From assembly GCF_000203975.2 (NCBI RefSeq), contig NZ_AFCF02000006.1, forward strand, positions 372,001-436,000: DNA of 64,000 bases. The letters run 5' to 3'. This document shows positions 7,917 to 17,295 of the stretch, one piece after another. Made by a program: the position numbers and the translations under genes. Under the pieces are notes generated by a model, which was not told the DNA's origin, did no database searches, and was given only the letters and a program-made list of their open reading frames with translations. Position 1 is the first letter of the stretch. The number at the start of each line of letters is the position of its first letter. This DNA is from Leisingera sp. ANG1 (lineage in GTDB: Bacteria; Pseudomonadota; Alphaproteobacteria; Rhodobacterales; Rhodobacteraceae).

Positions 7917-10900
7917 ATGGCGCGCAGGCTTCCCCGGCAGGCCCGCGGGCTGTTCAGCTATTTCACTCGCCATCGCACCGCGGCCAACCTTCTGCTGGTG
8001 ATCATGCTGGTGCTGGGTGCGGCTGCGATGCCCAACATGCGGGCGCAGTTCTTCCCGGATGTGATTGTCGAACGTGTTACCGTCACCGTTGAATGGGAGG
8101 GCGCCGGTCCAGAAGATGTGGACAGCGCCATCGTGCAGGTGCTGGAGCCTGCGCTGCTGGCCGTTGACGGCGTGGAGGAGACCTCCTCCATCTCCCGCGA
8201 AGGACTGGCGACGCTGACCCTGGAGTTTGAGCCCGGTTCCGACATGGGTCAGGCCACCGACGATGTGCAGACCGCGGTGGACGGCATCACCACCCTGCCG
8301 GAGGAGGCAGAGGAGCCTGAGGTGCGCCGCGGCGCCTGGCGCGACCGGGTGACCGATGTGGTGATCACCGGGCCGGTCGGGGCAGGGCAGCTGGGTCTTT
8401 TTGCTGACGAACTGGTCGTGCGCCTCTTTGAGGCCGGTGTCACCCGCACCACGATCCGTGGCGTGGCAGCGCCGGAAACCATCGTCGAGGTGCCCACCGC
8501 TAAGCTGATCACCCACGACATCACCATGCGCGAGATCGCGGAGGCCATCGCGGCAGAGGTCGATGCCGACCCTGCAGGCGACGTATCCGGCGCCAACGCC
8601 CGTGTGCGCACCGGCAGCGAGAAGCGTAAACCGGATGAGCTGGCAGCCATCGTGCTGCGCACCAATGCCGACGGCTCCGTGCTGACCCTCGGTGATGTGG
8701 CGCAGATCCGGGTCGAGGGTGTGGACCGCAACCGTTCCTACTTCGTCGATGACAACCCGGCGATGTCGATCCGGGTGGACCGCTCCGATCAGGGAAATGC
8801 CATCCGCCTGCAGGCACGGGTGCAGGAGGTCGTGGATGAGATTCAGGCCAGCCTGCCGCAAGGGGTAACGGCTGAGCTGATCCGCACCCGGGCGCAGTCC
8901 ATCACCGACCGCTTGGATATTCTGGTCGACAACGGGTTGATGGGGCTTGGCCTGGTGCTGTGCCTCTTGTTCCTGTTCCTTAACACCCGCATCGCCTTTT
9001 GGGTGGCAATGGGTATCCCGGCCTCGATGTTTGCTGCCGTGGCGCTGATGTATGCCGCCGGGATCACCATCAACATGGTCAGCCTGTTTGGCCTGATCAT
9101 CACTCTGGGCATCGTTGTGGATGACGCAATCGTGGTCGGCGAGCACGCCGATTTCCGGGTCCGCCGGCTAGGCGAAAGCCCGATGCAGGCGGCGGAAAAC
9201 GCCGCCCGCCGCATGGCGCTGCCGGTCTTCGCTGCAACCCTCACCACAATCATTGCCTTCTTCGGGCTGACCCTGGTGGGCGGCCGGTTCGGCGAGCTGA
9301 TCCGCGACATTCCTTTCACCGTGATCGCGGTGCTGGCGGCCTCCTTGGTGGAGTGCTTCCTTATCCTGCCCAACCACTTGGCCCACGCGCTGACCCATGC
9401 ACAGGCGCGCCACTGGTACGACTGGCCGAACCGGATGGTGAATCGCGGCTTCCGCTGGTTGCGTGACCATGCCTTCCGCCCGCTGATGGGTTACATCGTC
9501 ACTGCGCGCTACGCGGTTCTGGCCGGGGCGCTGGCAATTCTGGCCAGCCAGGCAGCGCTGTTCATAAACGGCAATGTGCAATGGCGCTTCTTCAACGCAC
9601 CGGAGCGCGGCTCGGTCACCGGTAATTTCGCCATGGTGGAGGGCGCCAGCCGCGCCGACACAATGGCGATGATGCAGGAAATGCAGCGCGCGACAGAGGC
9701 GCTGGGTGCCGAGTATGCTGAACGCTACGGCCGCAACCCGCTGGACTTCGTGATGGCCGAAACCGGTGGCAATGCTGGCCGCGGCCTCAGCGGGGTGGAG
9801 GCCAAGGATACCGACCTGCTGGGCGGTATCTCGATTGAACTGATCGACGCCGACCTGCGCCCCTATTCCAGCTTTGCCTTTGTGGCAGAGCTGCAGGAAC
9901 GGGTGGTGCGCCACCCGATGGTCGAGACGATTTCCTTCCGCAGCTGGCGGTCGGGGCCTGGCGGCGACGCGCTGGATGTGCAGTTCTCGGGCCCCAGCGT
10001 GCAAGTGCTGAAAGATGCCTCGGAAGACCTGAAAACCGCGTTGCTGCGTTTTCCGGAAGTTTCAGCGGTTGAGGACAATCTCGCCTACGACAAGGAGGAG
10101 GTGATCCTCGACCTCACCCCGCAGGGGCAGGCGCTGAACTTCACCATTGGCAGCCTGGGCCAGGCGCTCCGGGCGCGGCTCAACGGCATCGAGGCGGCGA
10201 CCTATCCCGACGGCCCGCGCAGCGCCACGATCCGGGTGGAGCTGCCGGGAAACGAGCTGACCGCCGACTTCCTGGAGCGCACCCTGATGCGGGCCCCCAG
10301 CGGCATCTACGTGCCGCTTGCCGATATCGTCTCGGTCACCCAGCGCACCGGGTTCTCCACCGTGCGCCGCGAAAACGGCATCCGGGTGATCAGTGTAACT
10401 GGCGACATCTCCGAGGACGATCCGGCCCGCGCCGAAGCGGTGACCCAGGCCCTGCAGAACGAGATCCTGCCGAACATTGCCAGTGAACGGCAGGTGGAAT
10501 GGCGCCTGTCAGGGCTGGCAGAGCAGGAACAGACGTTCCTGCAGGAGGCGGGTACCGGGCTTATCCTCTGCCTAACCGGCATCTACCTGGTGCTGTCCTG
10601 GATTTTCGCCAGTTGGACCCGTCCTTTGGTTGTGATGGCGATCATTCCCTTCGGTCTGGTCGGCACCATCTGGGGGCACTACGTTTGGGAGGTGCCGCTG
10701 AGCATGTTCACCGTGGTTGGCCTGTTGGGGATGACCGGGATTATCATCAACGATTCCATCGTGCTGGTAACTACCATCGACCAGTATGCGCAGGACCGCG
10801 GCTTGATCCCCTCCATCATCGACGCGGCGGCGGACCGGCTGCGCCCGGTGATGCTGACCACCATGACCACGGTGCTGGGTCTCGCGCCTTTGTTGTTTGA

Positions 10901-11312
10901 ACGTTCCCAGCAGGCGCAATTCCTGAAGCCCACGGTGATCACGCTTGTCTATGGCCTGGGGTTCGGGATGTTCCTGGTGCTGCTGGTGGTGCCAGCGCTG
11001 GTGGCCATGCAGCGCGACCTGTCGCGGCCGCTGACATCCCTGCGCCGCGCGCTGCGGCAGGGGGCTGGGCGCCTGCGCTGGCTGGTACTGGGCGCCGCTC
11101 TGGGGCAACTGGGCTGGCTGGTGCTGACGCTGGGTTGGGCGATGGCATCCGGCGCGCTGCATCCTGCGCTGCGGATGATCCCGGCGCTGGCGGCAATGGA
11201 GCCGGTGCGGGCAGGGCTGCTGGCCTTCATTGTGGGGGCCTTCACACTGGCACTGCTGGCCTATGCCGCGGGCGGAATTGCCTACCGGCTCAACGCTCGC
11301 CAGCGGGCCTGA
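7917..11312 (+). CDS. RND efflux transporter permease (AcrB family)
   Basis: Proton-driven inner-membrane pump of the resistance-nodulation-division family. It has the usual two halves, each with a transmembrane helix, a large periplasmic domain and a helix bundle. The proton-relay aspartates are in GIVVDDAIVVGEH (about residue 400). The matching helix 10 motif reads GIIINDSIVLV, so the lysine used by AcrB is an Asn here, as in several non-AcrB subfamilies. The protein is 1131 residues long; the canonical last helix ends near residue 1040, and an extra tail carries two more hydrophobic segments (about 1057-1080 and 1099-1123). Its 3' end overlaps the convergent Nudix gene by 31 bases. Confidence 0.92.
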   Translation: MARRLPRQARGLFSYFTRHRTAANLLLVIMLVLGAAAMPNMRAQFFPDVIVERVTVTVEWEGAGPEDVDSAIVQVLEPALLAVDGVEETSSISREGLATLTLEFEPGSDMGQATDDVQTAVDGITTLPEEAEEPEVRRGAWRDRVTDVVITGPVGAGQLGLFADELVVRLFEAGVTRTTIRGVAAPETIVEVPTAKLITHDITMREIAEAIAAEVDADPAGDVSGANARVRTGSEKRKPDELAAIVLRTNADGSVLTLGDVAQIRVEGVDRNRSYFVDDNPAMSIRVDRSDQGNAIRLQARVQEVVDEIQASLPQGVTAELIRTRAQSITDRLDILVDNGLMGLGLVLCLLFLFLNTRIAFWVAMGIPASMFAAVALMYAAGITINMVSLFGLIITLGIVVDDAIVVGEHADFRVRRLGESPMQAAENAARRMALPVFAATLTTIIAFFGLTLVGGRFGELIRDIPFTVIAVLAASLVECFLILPNHLAHALTHAQARHWYDWPNRMVNRGFRWLRDHAFRPLMGYIVTARYAVLAGALAILASQAALFINGNVQWRFFNAPERGSVTGNFAMVEGASRADTMAMMQEMQRATEALGAEYAERYGRNPLDFVMAETGGNAGRGLSGVEAKDTDLLGGISIELIDADLRPYSSFAFVAELQERVVRHPMVETISFRSWRSGPGGDALDVQFSGPSVQVLKDASEDLKTALLRFPEVSAVEDNLAYDKEEVILDLTPQGQALNFTIGSLGQALRARLNGIEAATYPDGPRSATIRVELPGNELTADFLERTLMRAPSGIYVPLADIVSVTQRTGFSTVRRENGIRVISVTGDISEDDPARAEAVTQALQNEILPNIASERQVEWRLSGLAEQEQTFLQEAGTGLILCLTGIYLVLSWIFASWTRPLVVMAIIPFGLVGTIWGHYVWEVPLSMFTVVGLLGMTGIIINDSIVLVTTIDQYAQDRGLIPSIIDAAADRLRPVMLTTMTTVLGLAPLLFERSQQAQFLKPTVITLVYGLGFGMFLVLLVVPALVAMQRDLSRPLTSLRRALRQGAGRLRWLVLGAALGQLGWLVLTLGWAMASGALHPALRMIPALAAMEPVRAGLLAFIVGAFTLALLAYAAGGIAYRLNARQRA

Positions 11313-11743
11313 GCCAGCCGCGCCACGTCGCCGACCTGATCCAGAAGCTGCAGCCCGCGGGATTCGATTTCTGCAATGGGAATCCATTCGGCCTTTTCGG
11401 CGTCATCATCCGGCACCGGTTCACCGCTCAAGTATTCGCACAGCACCACGGTCAGCAGATACTGCCGCTGCGCCATACCGGATGCATCGCGCGAGATCAC
11501 ATCCACGTTGGTGAGATATTCCAGCGGCCGGGCGGCCACGCCGGTTTCTTCCATCAGCTCGCGCGCCGCGGCCTGCAAGGCCGTCTCGCCCATCTCCACA
11601 TGGCCGCCGGGAAAGCCCCACCAGCCTGCGTTCGGCTCCTTGCCGCGCTGCACCAGGATCACCTGGTCCTGCCCGCCGGAATGGCGGCAGACCACGGCAA
11701 TAGTGCCCAGAACCGGGCGGGCAGGGCTGCTGGCTGCGCTCAT
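11282..11743 (-). CDS. Nudix hydrolase
   Basis: A 153-residue Nudix hydrolase, which cleaves nucleoside diphosphates linked to another group. The full Nudix box is present from Gly47 to Val69 (GHVEMGETALQAAARELMEE then TGV), matching Gx5Ex7REUxEExGU, with the WWGFPGG entry just before. The substrate is unknown; general similarity is to ADP-ribose/NADH-type or dNTP-sanitising members. Its ATG overlaps the stop of the DsbD-N-like gene as ATGA, so the two are co-translated. The last 31 bases overlap the end of the RND pump gene on the other strand. Confidence 0.92.
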   Translation of the reverse strand: MSAASSPARPVLGTIAVVCRHSGGQDQVILVQRGKEPNAGWWGFPGGHVEMGETALQAAARELMEETGVAARPLEYLTNVDVISRDASGMAQRQYLLTVVLCEYLSGEPVPDDDAEKAEWIPIAEIESRGLQLLDQVGDVARLAQARWRALSR

Positions 11744-12561
11744 CCGGCGCTGCAGCCCTGAATATCAACCGCGTGATTTTTCCCCAGCACCGTAATCCGC
11801 AGCTGCGAGCGGTCGATGGCATAGGCGTTGCCGTCTGCAGGCAGGAACTCGGTCTCCGCCACCAGCTGCCCGCCATCGCGCCGGGTGGTGGTTTCACCTG
11901 CATAAAGCTTGGGGTTGCCGGGTTCGATCACCGCAACCTCCTCGCCGCCGGCAGAGGGCATCGAGATGCGTGCGGTAACCGTCATGCCGTACTGCGACGG
12001 ACGCAGGCTGCAGGTGGCCTTGCGCACGCCCGCTTCTTTGGCCGACCAGGGGCGGCTGGCCATCGCGGCGGCAATTGCAGGGTTGCGGCCGGCGCTGCTG
12101 TCCAGCTCATGGTCGAACTTCAGTTCGGCCGGCACGCAGACGTCCTTGCACACCCCCAGCTGCATCCGGCCCTTCAGGCGTACAGGCTTGCCGGGGGTTT
12201 CAGGCGTGATCTCAACCGGCAGCACCAGCTGGTCATGATAGCCGATGGTGCGGTAGCCGGAGGTCAGGAATACTTCTGGTGACGGCCAGGTGATCGACAG
12301 CCCGCCGACATTGCGTGCCCCGCGCCAGGAAAAACTGGGCGGGATGCCGGCATCACCGGGCGCTCGCCAATACGTTTTCCATCCCGGCTGCAGGGTGATC
12401 CGCAGCGCACCCAGATGCGTGCCGCGGGAGGTCATCCCGCCATCCAGCACCTCGACCTGAACGATATCGCCGTCCGCAGCGCCGGCAAACGCAGGCAACC
12501 CGCTTGCAGCAGCCAGCAAAGCTGCCGCGGCAGCAGCGGTTTTGAGCATTGTCCGTTTCAT
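11740..12561 (-). CDS. Periplasmic DsbD N-terminal-domain-like protein
   Basis: An exported 273-residue protein resembling the N-terminal (DsbD-alpha, PF11412-type) domain of thiol:disulfide reductase DsbD, but with no following membrane or thioredoxin part. The signal peptide is clear when translation starts at the third in-frame ATG (MKRTMLKT, Ala-rich core, cleavage after AFAGA). A GVCKDVCVP stretch near residue 137 supplies a Cys-x3-Cys pair. I infer a role in redox or metal handling in the periplasm; a direct reaction is not shown. It is the first gene of a two-gene unit with the Nudix hydrolase and divergent from yqgE, with a 14-bp palindrome in the 179-bp gap. Confidence 0.75.
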   Translation of the reverse strand: MKRTMLKTAAAAAALLAAASGLPAFAGAADGDIVQVEVLDGGMTSRGTHLGALRITLQPGWKTYWRAPGDAGIPPSFSWRGARNVGGLSITWPSPEVFLTSGYRTIGYHDQLVLPVEITPETPGKPVRLKGRMQLGVCKDVCVPAELKFDHELDSSAGRNPAIAAAMASRPWSAKEAGVRKATCSLRPSQYGMTVTARISMPSAGGEEVAVIEPGNPKLYAGETTTRRDGGQLVAETEFLPADGNAYAIDRSQLRITVLGKNHAVDIQGCSAG

Positions 12562-12637
12562 ACGTGAATACATGCGCCTGCCAGCCTGGTTTGCCAAGTC
12601 ACGATCCGGTCATATCTCCCTCATCCTCCTGTGTTTG

Positions 12638-12651
12638 CGGCAAATTTGCCG
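12638..12651. promoter_or_regulatory. Perfect 14-bp palindrome between divergent genes
   Basis: CGGCAAATTTGCCG is a perfect inverted repeat in the gap between the DsbD-N-like gene (minus) and yqgE (plus). An AT core inside GC arms in a divergent promoter region is typical of an operator for a dimeric regulator. No factor can be named from the sequence, and I cannot align it convincingly to either promoter. Confidence 0.35.
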
Positions 12652-12740
12652 GAGCCTGCGCGGAGTTGCGCCGATGCGCCCCTTGCGCGGCAAGCGGGTG
12701 CGCGTCATGGTGGGGGGAGGCAGCAGAAAGACGGAAATTC

Positions 12741-13298
12741 ATGGATCTGACTGGCAAGCTCTTGATTGCAATGCCTGGTATTGGCGACCCGAGGTTCGAG
12801 CATTCGGTGATTTTCCTATGCTCGCACGGCGAGGAAGGCGCGATGGGCCTGATCGTCAACAAGCCCGCTGACGGCGTGGCGCTGGGCGATCTGCTGGAGC
12901 AGCTGGACCTGGGCGGTGAGGGCAACGCTGCAGCGGCGCTGCCGGTGCGCTTTGGCGGCCCGGTAGAGACTCAGCGCGGTTTTGTGCTGCACACGCCGGA
13001 TTACGAATCGGATGTGAGTTCCCTAAAGGTACCTGGCGGTTTCTCAATGACCGCGACGCTGGATATTCTGGAGGACATCGCCGAGGGGCAGGGGCCGGAG
13101 CAGCTGCTGGTGCTTCTGGGTTATGCCGGCTGGGGACCAGGGCAGCTGGAATCGGAAATCACCATGAACGGCTGGCTGACAGCAGAAGCCAGCCCGGAGC
13201 TGGTATTCGACCTTGCGGATGACAGCAAATGGGGCGCAGCGCTCAAGACCCTCGGGGTTGATCCGCTGACGCTCTCGGCCAGCGCAGGCCACGCCTGA
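12741..13298 (+). CDS. yqgE: YqgE/AlgH family protein (UPF0301)
   Basis: A 185-residue conserved protein of unknown biochemical function. Family markers are DLTGKLLIAMPGIGDPRFEHS at the N-terminus (residues 2-22), then IVNKPADGV, FGGPVETQRGFVLH and YAGWGPGQLESE. I chose the ATG that gives MDLTGKLL because homologues begin there; the open frame upstream is unlike the family. The ribosome site is weak. In many proteobacteria yqgE sits beside the Holliday-junction resolvase gene, but not here: the next gene is the convergent tsaC/sua5. Confidence 0.92.
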   Translation: MDLTGKLLIAMPGIGDPRFEHSVIFLCSHGEEGAMGLIVNKPADGVALGDLLEQLDLGGEGNAAAALPVRFGGPVETQRGFVLHTPDYESDVSSLKVPGGFSMTATLDILEDIAEGQGPEQLLVLLGYAGWGPGQLESEITMNGWLTAEASPELVFDLADDSKWGAALKTLGVDPLTLSASAGHA

Positions 13299-13422
13299 AT
13301 ACGCATATCTGGATGCACAGCGGGAGGGCTCCCGCGCGTTTTCTGATTACCACAGATAACCCCAAAACCCTTGGGCCGGGCACCCATCTGCGATGGGCGC
13401 AGGGGCCTGCGGCTTGCCGGGT

Positions 13423-14373
13423 TCAGTCCCGCGGCGCTGCGGCGCGGCGCAAACGGTCGTTGATGGCCTCGCCCAGCCCGCGCATCGGCACCGGGGCAAC
13501 GGCAATCGGTTTGCCTAGGGTATCCAGCCGGTGGAGATGCCCGAACAGGTTCGCGGCGGCCTCTGCCAGGTCGCCGCTTTCGGACAGGTTCAGATCGCAG
13601 GTCCCGGGACCGAAGCCGAGAAACAGTTCGCCCTCGCCGGCCGCGTCAGCATTCAGCCGCACCGGCGCACCGGGGGCATAATGCGACAGCAGCTGTCCCG
13701 GTGCTGTCAGCGGGTCGTGCACATCGCGTTCTGCCAATTTGCGGCCCAGCACCGCCTCGATTTCTTCCGCCGCCAGCCCGCCGGGGCGCAGCAGCAACGG
13801 TTCCGGCCCCGCCAGCCCGATGATGGTGGACTCCAGCCCAACATCGCAGGCGCCATCGTCTAGGATTGCGGCAATCCGGCCGTCCAGCCCGGCCATCACA
13901 TGGGCTGCCGTTGTCGGGCTGATCTTGCCGGAGGGGTTAGCGGATGGTGCTGCGACCGGCCCGTCCAGCTCCCGCAGCAGGGCTTGTGCCGCCGGATGCG
14001 CAGGCACCCGCACGCCGAGCGTCTCCAGCCCTGCCGTGACCAGCGGTGAGATCCCGTGGCCCTCCCGCAGCGGCAGTACCAGGGTCAGCGGGCCAGGCCA
14101 GAACGCCGCTGCCAGCTGTTCCGCAACGTCATTCCATGCCACGTAGCGCCGCGCGGCCTCTGCCGAATGCACATGGGCGATCAGCGGATTGAACGACGGA
14201 CGCCCCTTGGCCTCATAGATCGCCGCAACCGCGGTGCCCTGCCGGGCATCAGCGCCAAGGCCATAAACCGTCTCAGTCGGGAAGGAGACCAGCTGCCCGG
14301 CCTGCAAAAGCCGGGCGGCGCGGGCGATGCCGCTTGCCGTTGCGGCAAGGATTTCAGTGCTCTGCTGGGGCAT
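13423..14373 (-). CDS. tsaC: Threonylcarbamoyl-AMP synthase (Sua5/TsaC family)
   Basis: Makes threonylcarbamoyl-adenylate for the universal t6A37 modification of ANN-decoding tRNAs. At 316 residues it is the long Sua5 form: a YrdC domain first (FPTETVYGLGADA near residue 31, KGRPSFNPLIAHV, PSANPSGKISPT), then a linker (LSHYAPGAPVRL) into a C-terminal Rossmann-like Sua5 domain. The start gives MPQQSTEIL; the frame stays open far upstream only because it runs antisense to the acyl-CoA dehydrogenase gene. It is convergent with yqgE and divergent from that dehydrogenase. Confidence 0.95.
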   Translation of the reverse strand: MPQQSTEILAATASGIARAARLLQAGQLVSFPTETVYGLGADARQGTAVAAIYEAKGRPSFNPLIAHVHSAEAARRYVAWNDVAEQLAAAFWPGPLTLVLPLREGHGISPLVTAGLETLGVRVPAHPAAQALLRELDGPVAAPSANPSGKISPTTAAHVMAGLDGRIAAILDDGACDVGLESTIIGLAGPEPLLLRPGGLAAEEIEAVLGRKLAERDVHDPLTAPGQLLSHYAPGAPVRLNADAAGEGELFLGFGPGTCDLNLSESGDLAEAAANLFGHLHRLDTLGKPIAVAPVPMRGLGEAINDRLRRAAAPRD

Positions 14374-14514
14374 TCCGGGTGACGCGGCGTTTTGGTTGAT
14401 TGAAATAAGCGCCCGGTTAGGTAATCGGACAAGCCACAGACCATAATGGGCCAGCGCCGGGAAGCCAAGACTGCCCGCGCCGCAGGCCCCAGAAACCCCC
14501 GCCAGAGGACGCCC

Positions 14515-16218
14515 ATGACATTCCGCGCCCCCGTTTCCGAGTATGAATTTCTGCTGAACCACGTCGTGGGCTATGACAGCATCCCGGCCACAGACCGCTT
14601 TGCCGAGGCAACCACCGACACAGTGAGCGCGATCCTGACAGAAGCAGGCAAGCTGTGCGACGAGGTGATGGCGCCCCTGCAGCGCAATGGCGACTTGCAT
14701 CCTGGACGTCTGGAAAACGGCGTGCTGCGCACATCGCCCGGATTTGCCGATGGATACCAGGCCATTTGCGAAGGCGGCTGGGTCGGCATCAGCGCGGCTG
14801 AGGAGTTCGGCGGCATGGGGCTGCCGCAGACACTTGCCGTCGCAGTCTACGAGATGATGGCAGGTGCCTGCCTGTCGCTGCAGCTGGCACCGCTTCTGAG
14901 CCAGGGCCAGATCGAAGCGCTGGAGCACCACGCCTCCGACGCCATCAAGGAGCTGTACCTGCCCAAGCTGATCTCCGGCGAATGGTCCGGCACCATGAAC
15001 CTGACCGAACCGCAGGCCGGTTCCGATGTCGGCGCACTCAGCTCCAAGGCGGAGCCGAACGGTGACGGCACCTATGCGGTGACCGGCCAGAAAATCTTCA
15101 TCTCCTGGGGCGACACCGATTTCTGCGGCAACGTCTGCCACCTGGTGCTCGCCCGGCTGCCCGACGGGGTGCCGGGAACCAAGGGGATTTCGCTGTTTCT
15201 GGTGCCGAAATACCTGCCGGATGCGGACGGCAACCCCGGCAAAGCCAATGATCTCAAGGTCGTGAGCCTTGAACACAAGATGGGCCTGCACGGCTCTCCC
15301 ACCTGCGTGATGCAGTTCGACGGCGCCACCGGCTGGCTGGTCGGGCCAGAGCACGGCGGCATGGCGGCGATGTTCACCATGATGAACAACGCGCGCCTCG
15401 GCGTCGGCGGCCAGGGTGTTGGCGCCGGTGAGGGCGCCTATCAGCATGCGCTGGCCTATGCGCTGGAGCGCAAGCAGGGCAAGACCGCCAGCGGCTTCAT
15501 CGCCGACCACGCCGACGTGCGCCGGATGCTGATGGAGATGAAGGCGGATCTTTTTGCCTCCCGCGCGATCCTGATGGCCTGCGCCCGTGCCATCGACATG
15601 CACACCGCTACCGGCGGCAGTGACTGGTCGGCCCGCGCGGCCTTCCTGACGCCGATTGCCAAGGCATTTGGCACCGACACCGGCATGCGCGTCTCGGAAA
15701 CCGGGGTGCAGGTCTATGGCGGCATGGGGTTCATTGAGGAATCCGGTGCAGCGCAATATTACCGCGACGTGCGCGTCACCGCGATCTACGAGGGCACCAA
15801 CGGCATCCAGTCGATGGACCTGGTGGCGCGCAAGATGATGGATGGCGGCGAAATGGCCTTTGCCCTGATCGACGAGATTGAGGAGCAGGCTGAACGCGCC
15901 CGCGCCACCCATCCCAACATGGCCGAATCCGTCTGGCAGGCGTGCGAATCCTTGCGCGAAGCCACCGAATGGCTGGTGTCGCAGCAGGACATGCAGGACC
16001 GTTTTGCGGGCTCGGTTCCGTACCTGCGCGCCTTTGCCCGGGTGCTGGGCGGCCATTATCACCTGGCAGCCGCGATGGCGGATCAGGGCGGCCCGCGCGA
16101 GAAACTGGCCCGCTTCTACATTACCCGGATGCTGCCGGAGCACAGCGCGCTGCTGGCTCATGCGCAGGCAGGCGCGGCGGGAACCTTTGCCCTCAGTCTT
16201 GATGAGCTGGCGGGCTAA
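14515..16218 (+). CDS. Acyl-CoA dehydrogenase, DmdC-type long form
   Basis: FAD-dependent acyl-CoA dehydrogenase of 567 residues, longer than the common 380-residue type because of an extra C-terminal helical domain (from about residue 465). FAD/substrate motifs are MNLTEPQAGSDVGALSS (about 162-178) and QVYGGMGFIEE; the catalytic-base region is IYEGTNGIQSMDLVARK. This is the subfamily that includes DmdC, the methylmercaptopropionyl-CoA dehydrogenase of DMSP breakdown in roseobacters; the sequence alone does not prove that substrate. It is followed after 4 bases by an MBL-fold hydrolase gene, so the two are likely one operon. Electrons would go through ETF to the ETF-quinone oxidoreductase encoded at 27 kb. 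Confidence 0.9.
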   Translation: MTFRAPVSEYEFLLNHVVGYDSIPATDRFAEATTDTVSAILTEAGKLCDEVMAPLQRNGDLHPGRLENGVLRTSPGFADGYQAICEGGWVGISAAEEFGGMGLPQTLAVAVYEMMAGACLSLQLAPLLSQGQIEALEHHASDAIKELYLPKLISGEWSGTMNLTEPQAGSDVGALSSKAEPNGDGTYAVTGQKIFISWGDTDFCGNVCHLVLARLPDGVPGTKGISLFLVPKYLPDADGNPGKANDLKVVSLEHKMGLHGSPTCVMQFDGATGWLVGPEHGGMAAMFTMMNNARLGVGGQGVGAGEGAYQHALAYALERKQGKTASGFIADHADVRRMLMEMKADLFASRAILMACARAIDMHTATGGSDWSARAAFLTPIAKAFGTDTGMRVSETGVQVYGGMGFIEESGAAQYYRDVRVTAIYEGTNGIQSMDLVARKMMDGGEMAFALIDEIEEQAERARATHPNMAESVWQACESLREATEWLVSQQDMQDRFAGSVPYLRAFARVLGGHYHLAAAMADQGGPREKLARFYITRMLPEHSALLAHAQAGAAGTFALSLDELAG

Positions 16219-16222
16219 TCCT

Positions 16223-17269
16223 ATGAGCGATATCCCAGACGTCTCCCCCCGAACACCTTGGGAAGAACCGCCCGCACAGGGGGAGGCGATCGAAGTGGCC
16301 GAGGGCGTCCTCTGGATGCGCCAGCCGCTGCCGATGAAGCTGGACCATGTCAACATCTACGCGCTGGATGAGGGCGACGGCTGGACGGTGATCGACACCG
16401 GTTTCAACTCCCGCAAAAGCCGCGGCATCTGGGAGAACCTGATGGCCGGCCCCCTGAAGGGCAAGCCGGTGACCCGCGTGGTCGTCACCCATCACCACCC
16501 TGATCACATCGGGCTGGCGGGCTGGTTCCAGAGCGTCCACGGCGCCGAATTGGTCACCACCCGCACCGCCTGGCTGTTCGCCCGGATGCTGACGCTGGAT
16601 GTGCAAGAGACGTGGCCGGAGGAGACGCTGGCCTATTACCGCAGCGCCGGCATGGCGCCTGAGGTCTATGAGAAGCGCGTCAATGACCGGCCCTTCAACT
16701 TTGCCGACACCGTGCATCCGATGCCGCTGGGCTTTACCCGCATCAAGCAGGGCGACGTGATCCGTATGGGCGGGCGCGACTGGGACGTGCACACCGGCAA
16801 CGGCCACGCGCCGGAACATGCGACTTTCTGGAGCCGCGACGATAACCTGGTGATCACCGGCGATCAGATCCTGTCGACCATCAGCCCCAATATCGGCGTT
16901 TACGCGACCGAGCCGATGGCCGACCCGCTGGGCGAATGGCTGGAAGCCTGCGAACGGCTGGCGAAACTGGCGCGTCCGGATCATCTGGCGCTTGGCGGCC
17001 ACAAGCTGCCGTTCTCGCGCCTGCCGCTCAGGATGCAGCAGCTGATCGGCAACCACCACGGCGCGCTGGAGCGGCTGATGGATCACCTTTCCGTGCCGCG
17101 GACAGCTGCTGATTGCTTTGCGCCGCTGTTCAAGCGCACAATCGGCGAAGGTGAGTACGGGCTTGCACTGGTCGAGGCGGTAGCCCATGTAAATCACCTG
17201 TACCACACCGGCCAGGTGGCGCGCTGGAAACGCGAAGACGGTGCCTGGCTCTATCAAAGCAAGGGGTGA
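16223..17269 (+). CDS. MBL-fold metallo-hydrolase
   Basis: A 348-residue metallo-beta-lactamase-fold hydrolase, probably a glyoxalase II-like thioesterase or lactonase rather than a resistance enzyme. The metal motif HHHPDH spans His90-His95; later ligands sit in NGHAPEH, TGDQIL and GGH. There is no signal peptide, so it is cytosolic. It begins 4 bases after the acyl-CoA dehydrogenase stop, which makes hydrolysis of a CoA thioester product a reasonable guess; this is inference from context. The C-terminal 80 residues form a helical extra domain, as in several fatty-acid-linked members. Confidence 0.88.
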   Translation: MSDIPDVSPRTPWEEPPAQGEAIEVAEGVLWMRQPLPMKLDHVNIYALDEGDGWTVIDTGFNSRKSRGIWENLMAGPLKGKPVTRVVVTHHHPDHIGLAGWFQSVHGAELVTTRTAWLFARMLTLDVQETWPEETLAYYRSAGMAPEVYEKRVNDRPFNFADTVHPMPLGFTRIKQGDVIRMGGRDWDVHTGNGHAPEHATFWSRDDNLVITGDQILSTISPNIGVYATEPMADPLGEWLEACERLAKLARPDHLALGGHKLPFSRLPLRMQQLIGNHHGALERLMDHLSVPRTAADCFAPLFKRTIGEGEYGLALVEAVAHVNHLYHTGQVARWKREDGAWLYQSKG

Positions 17270-17295
17270 TCCGCACCCCGGAAAGGGGAGGCACC

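Noticed and set aside
14374-16356. Minus-strand open frame continuing upstream of tsaC over the acyl-CoA dehydrogenase
   Set aside because: It is antisense to a clear dehydrogenase gene and has no family features; tsaC starts at 14373.
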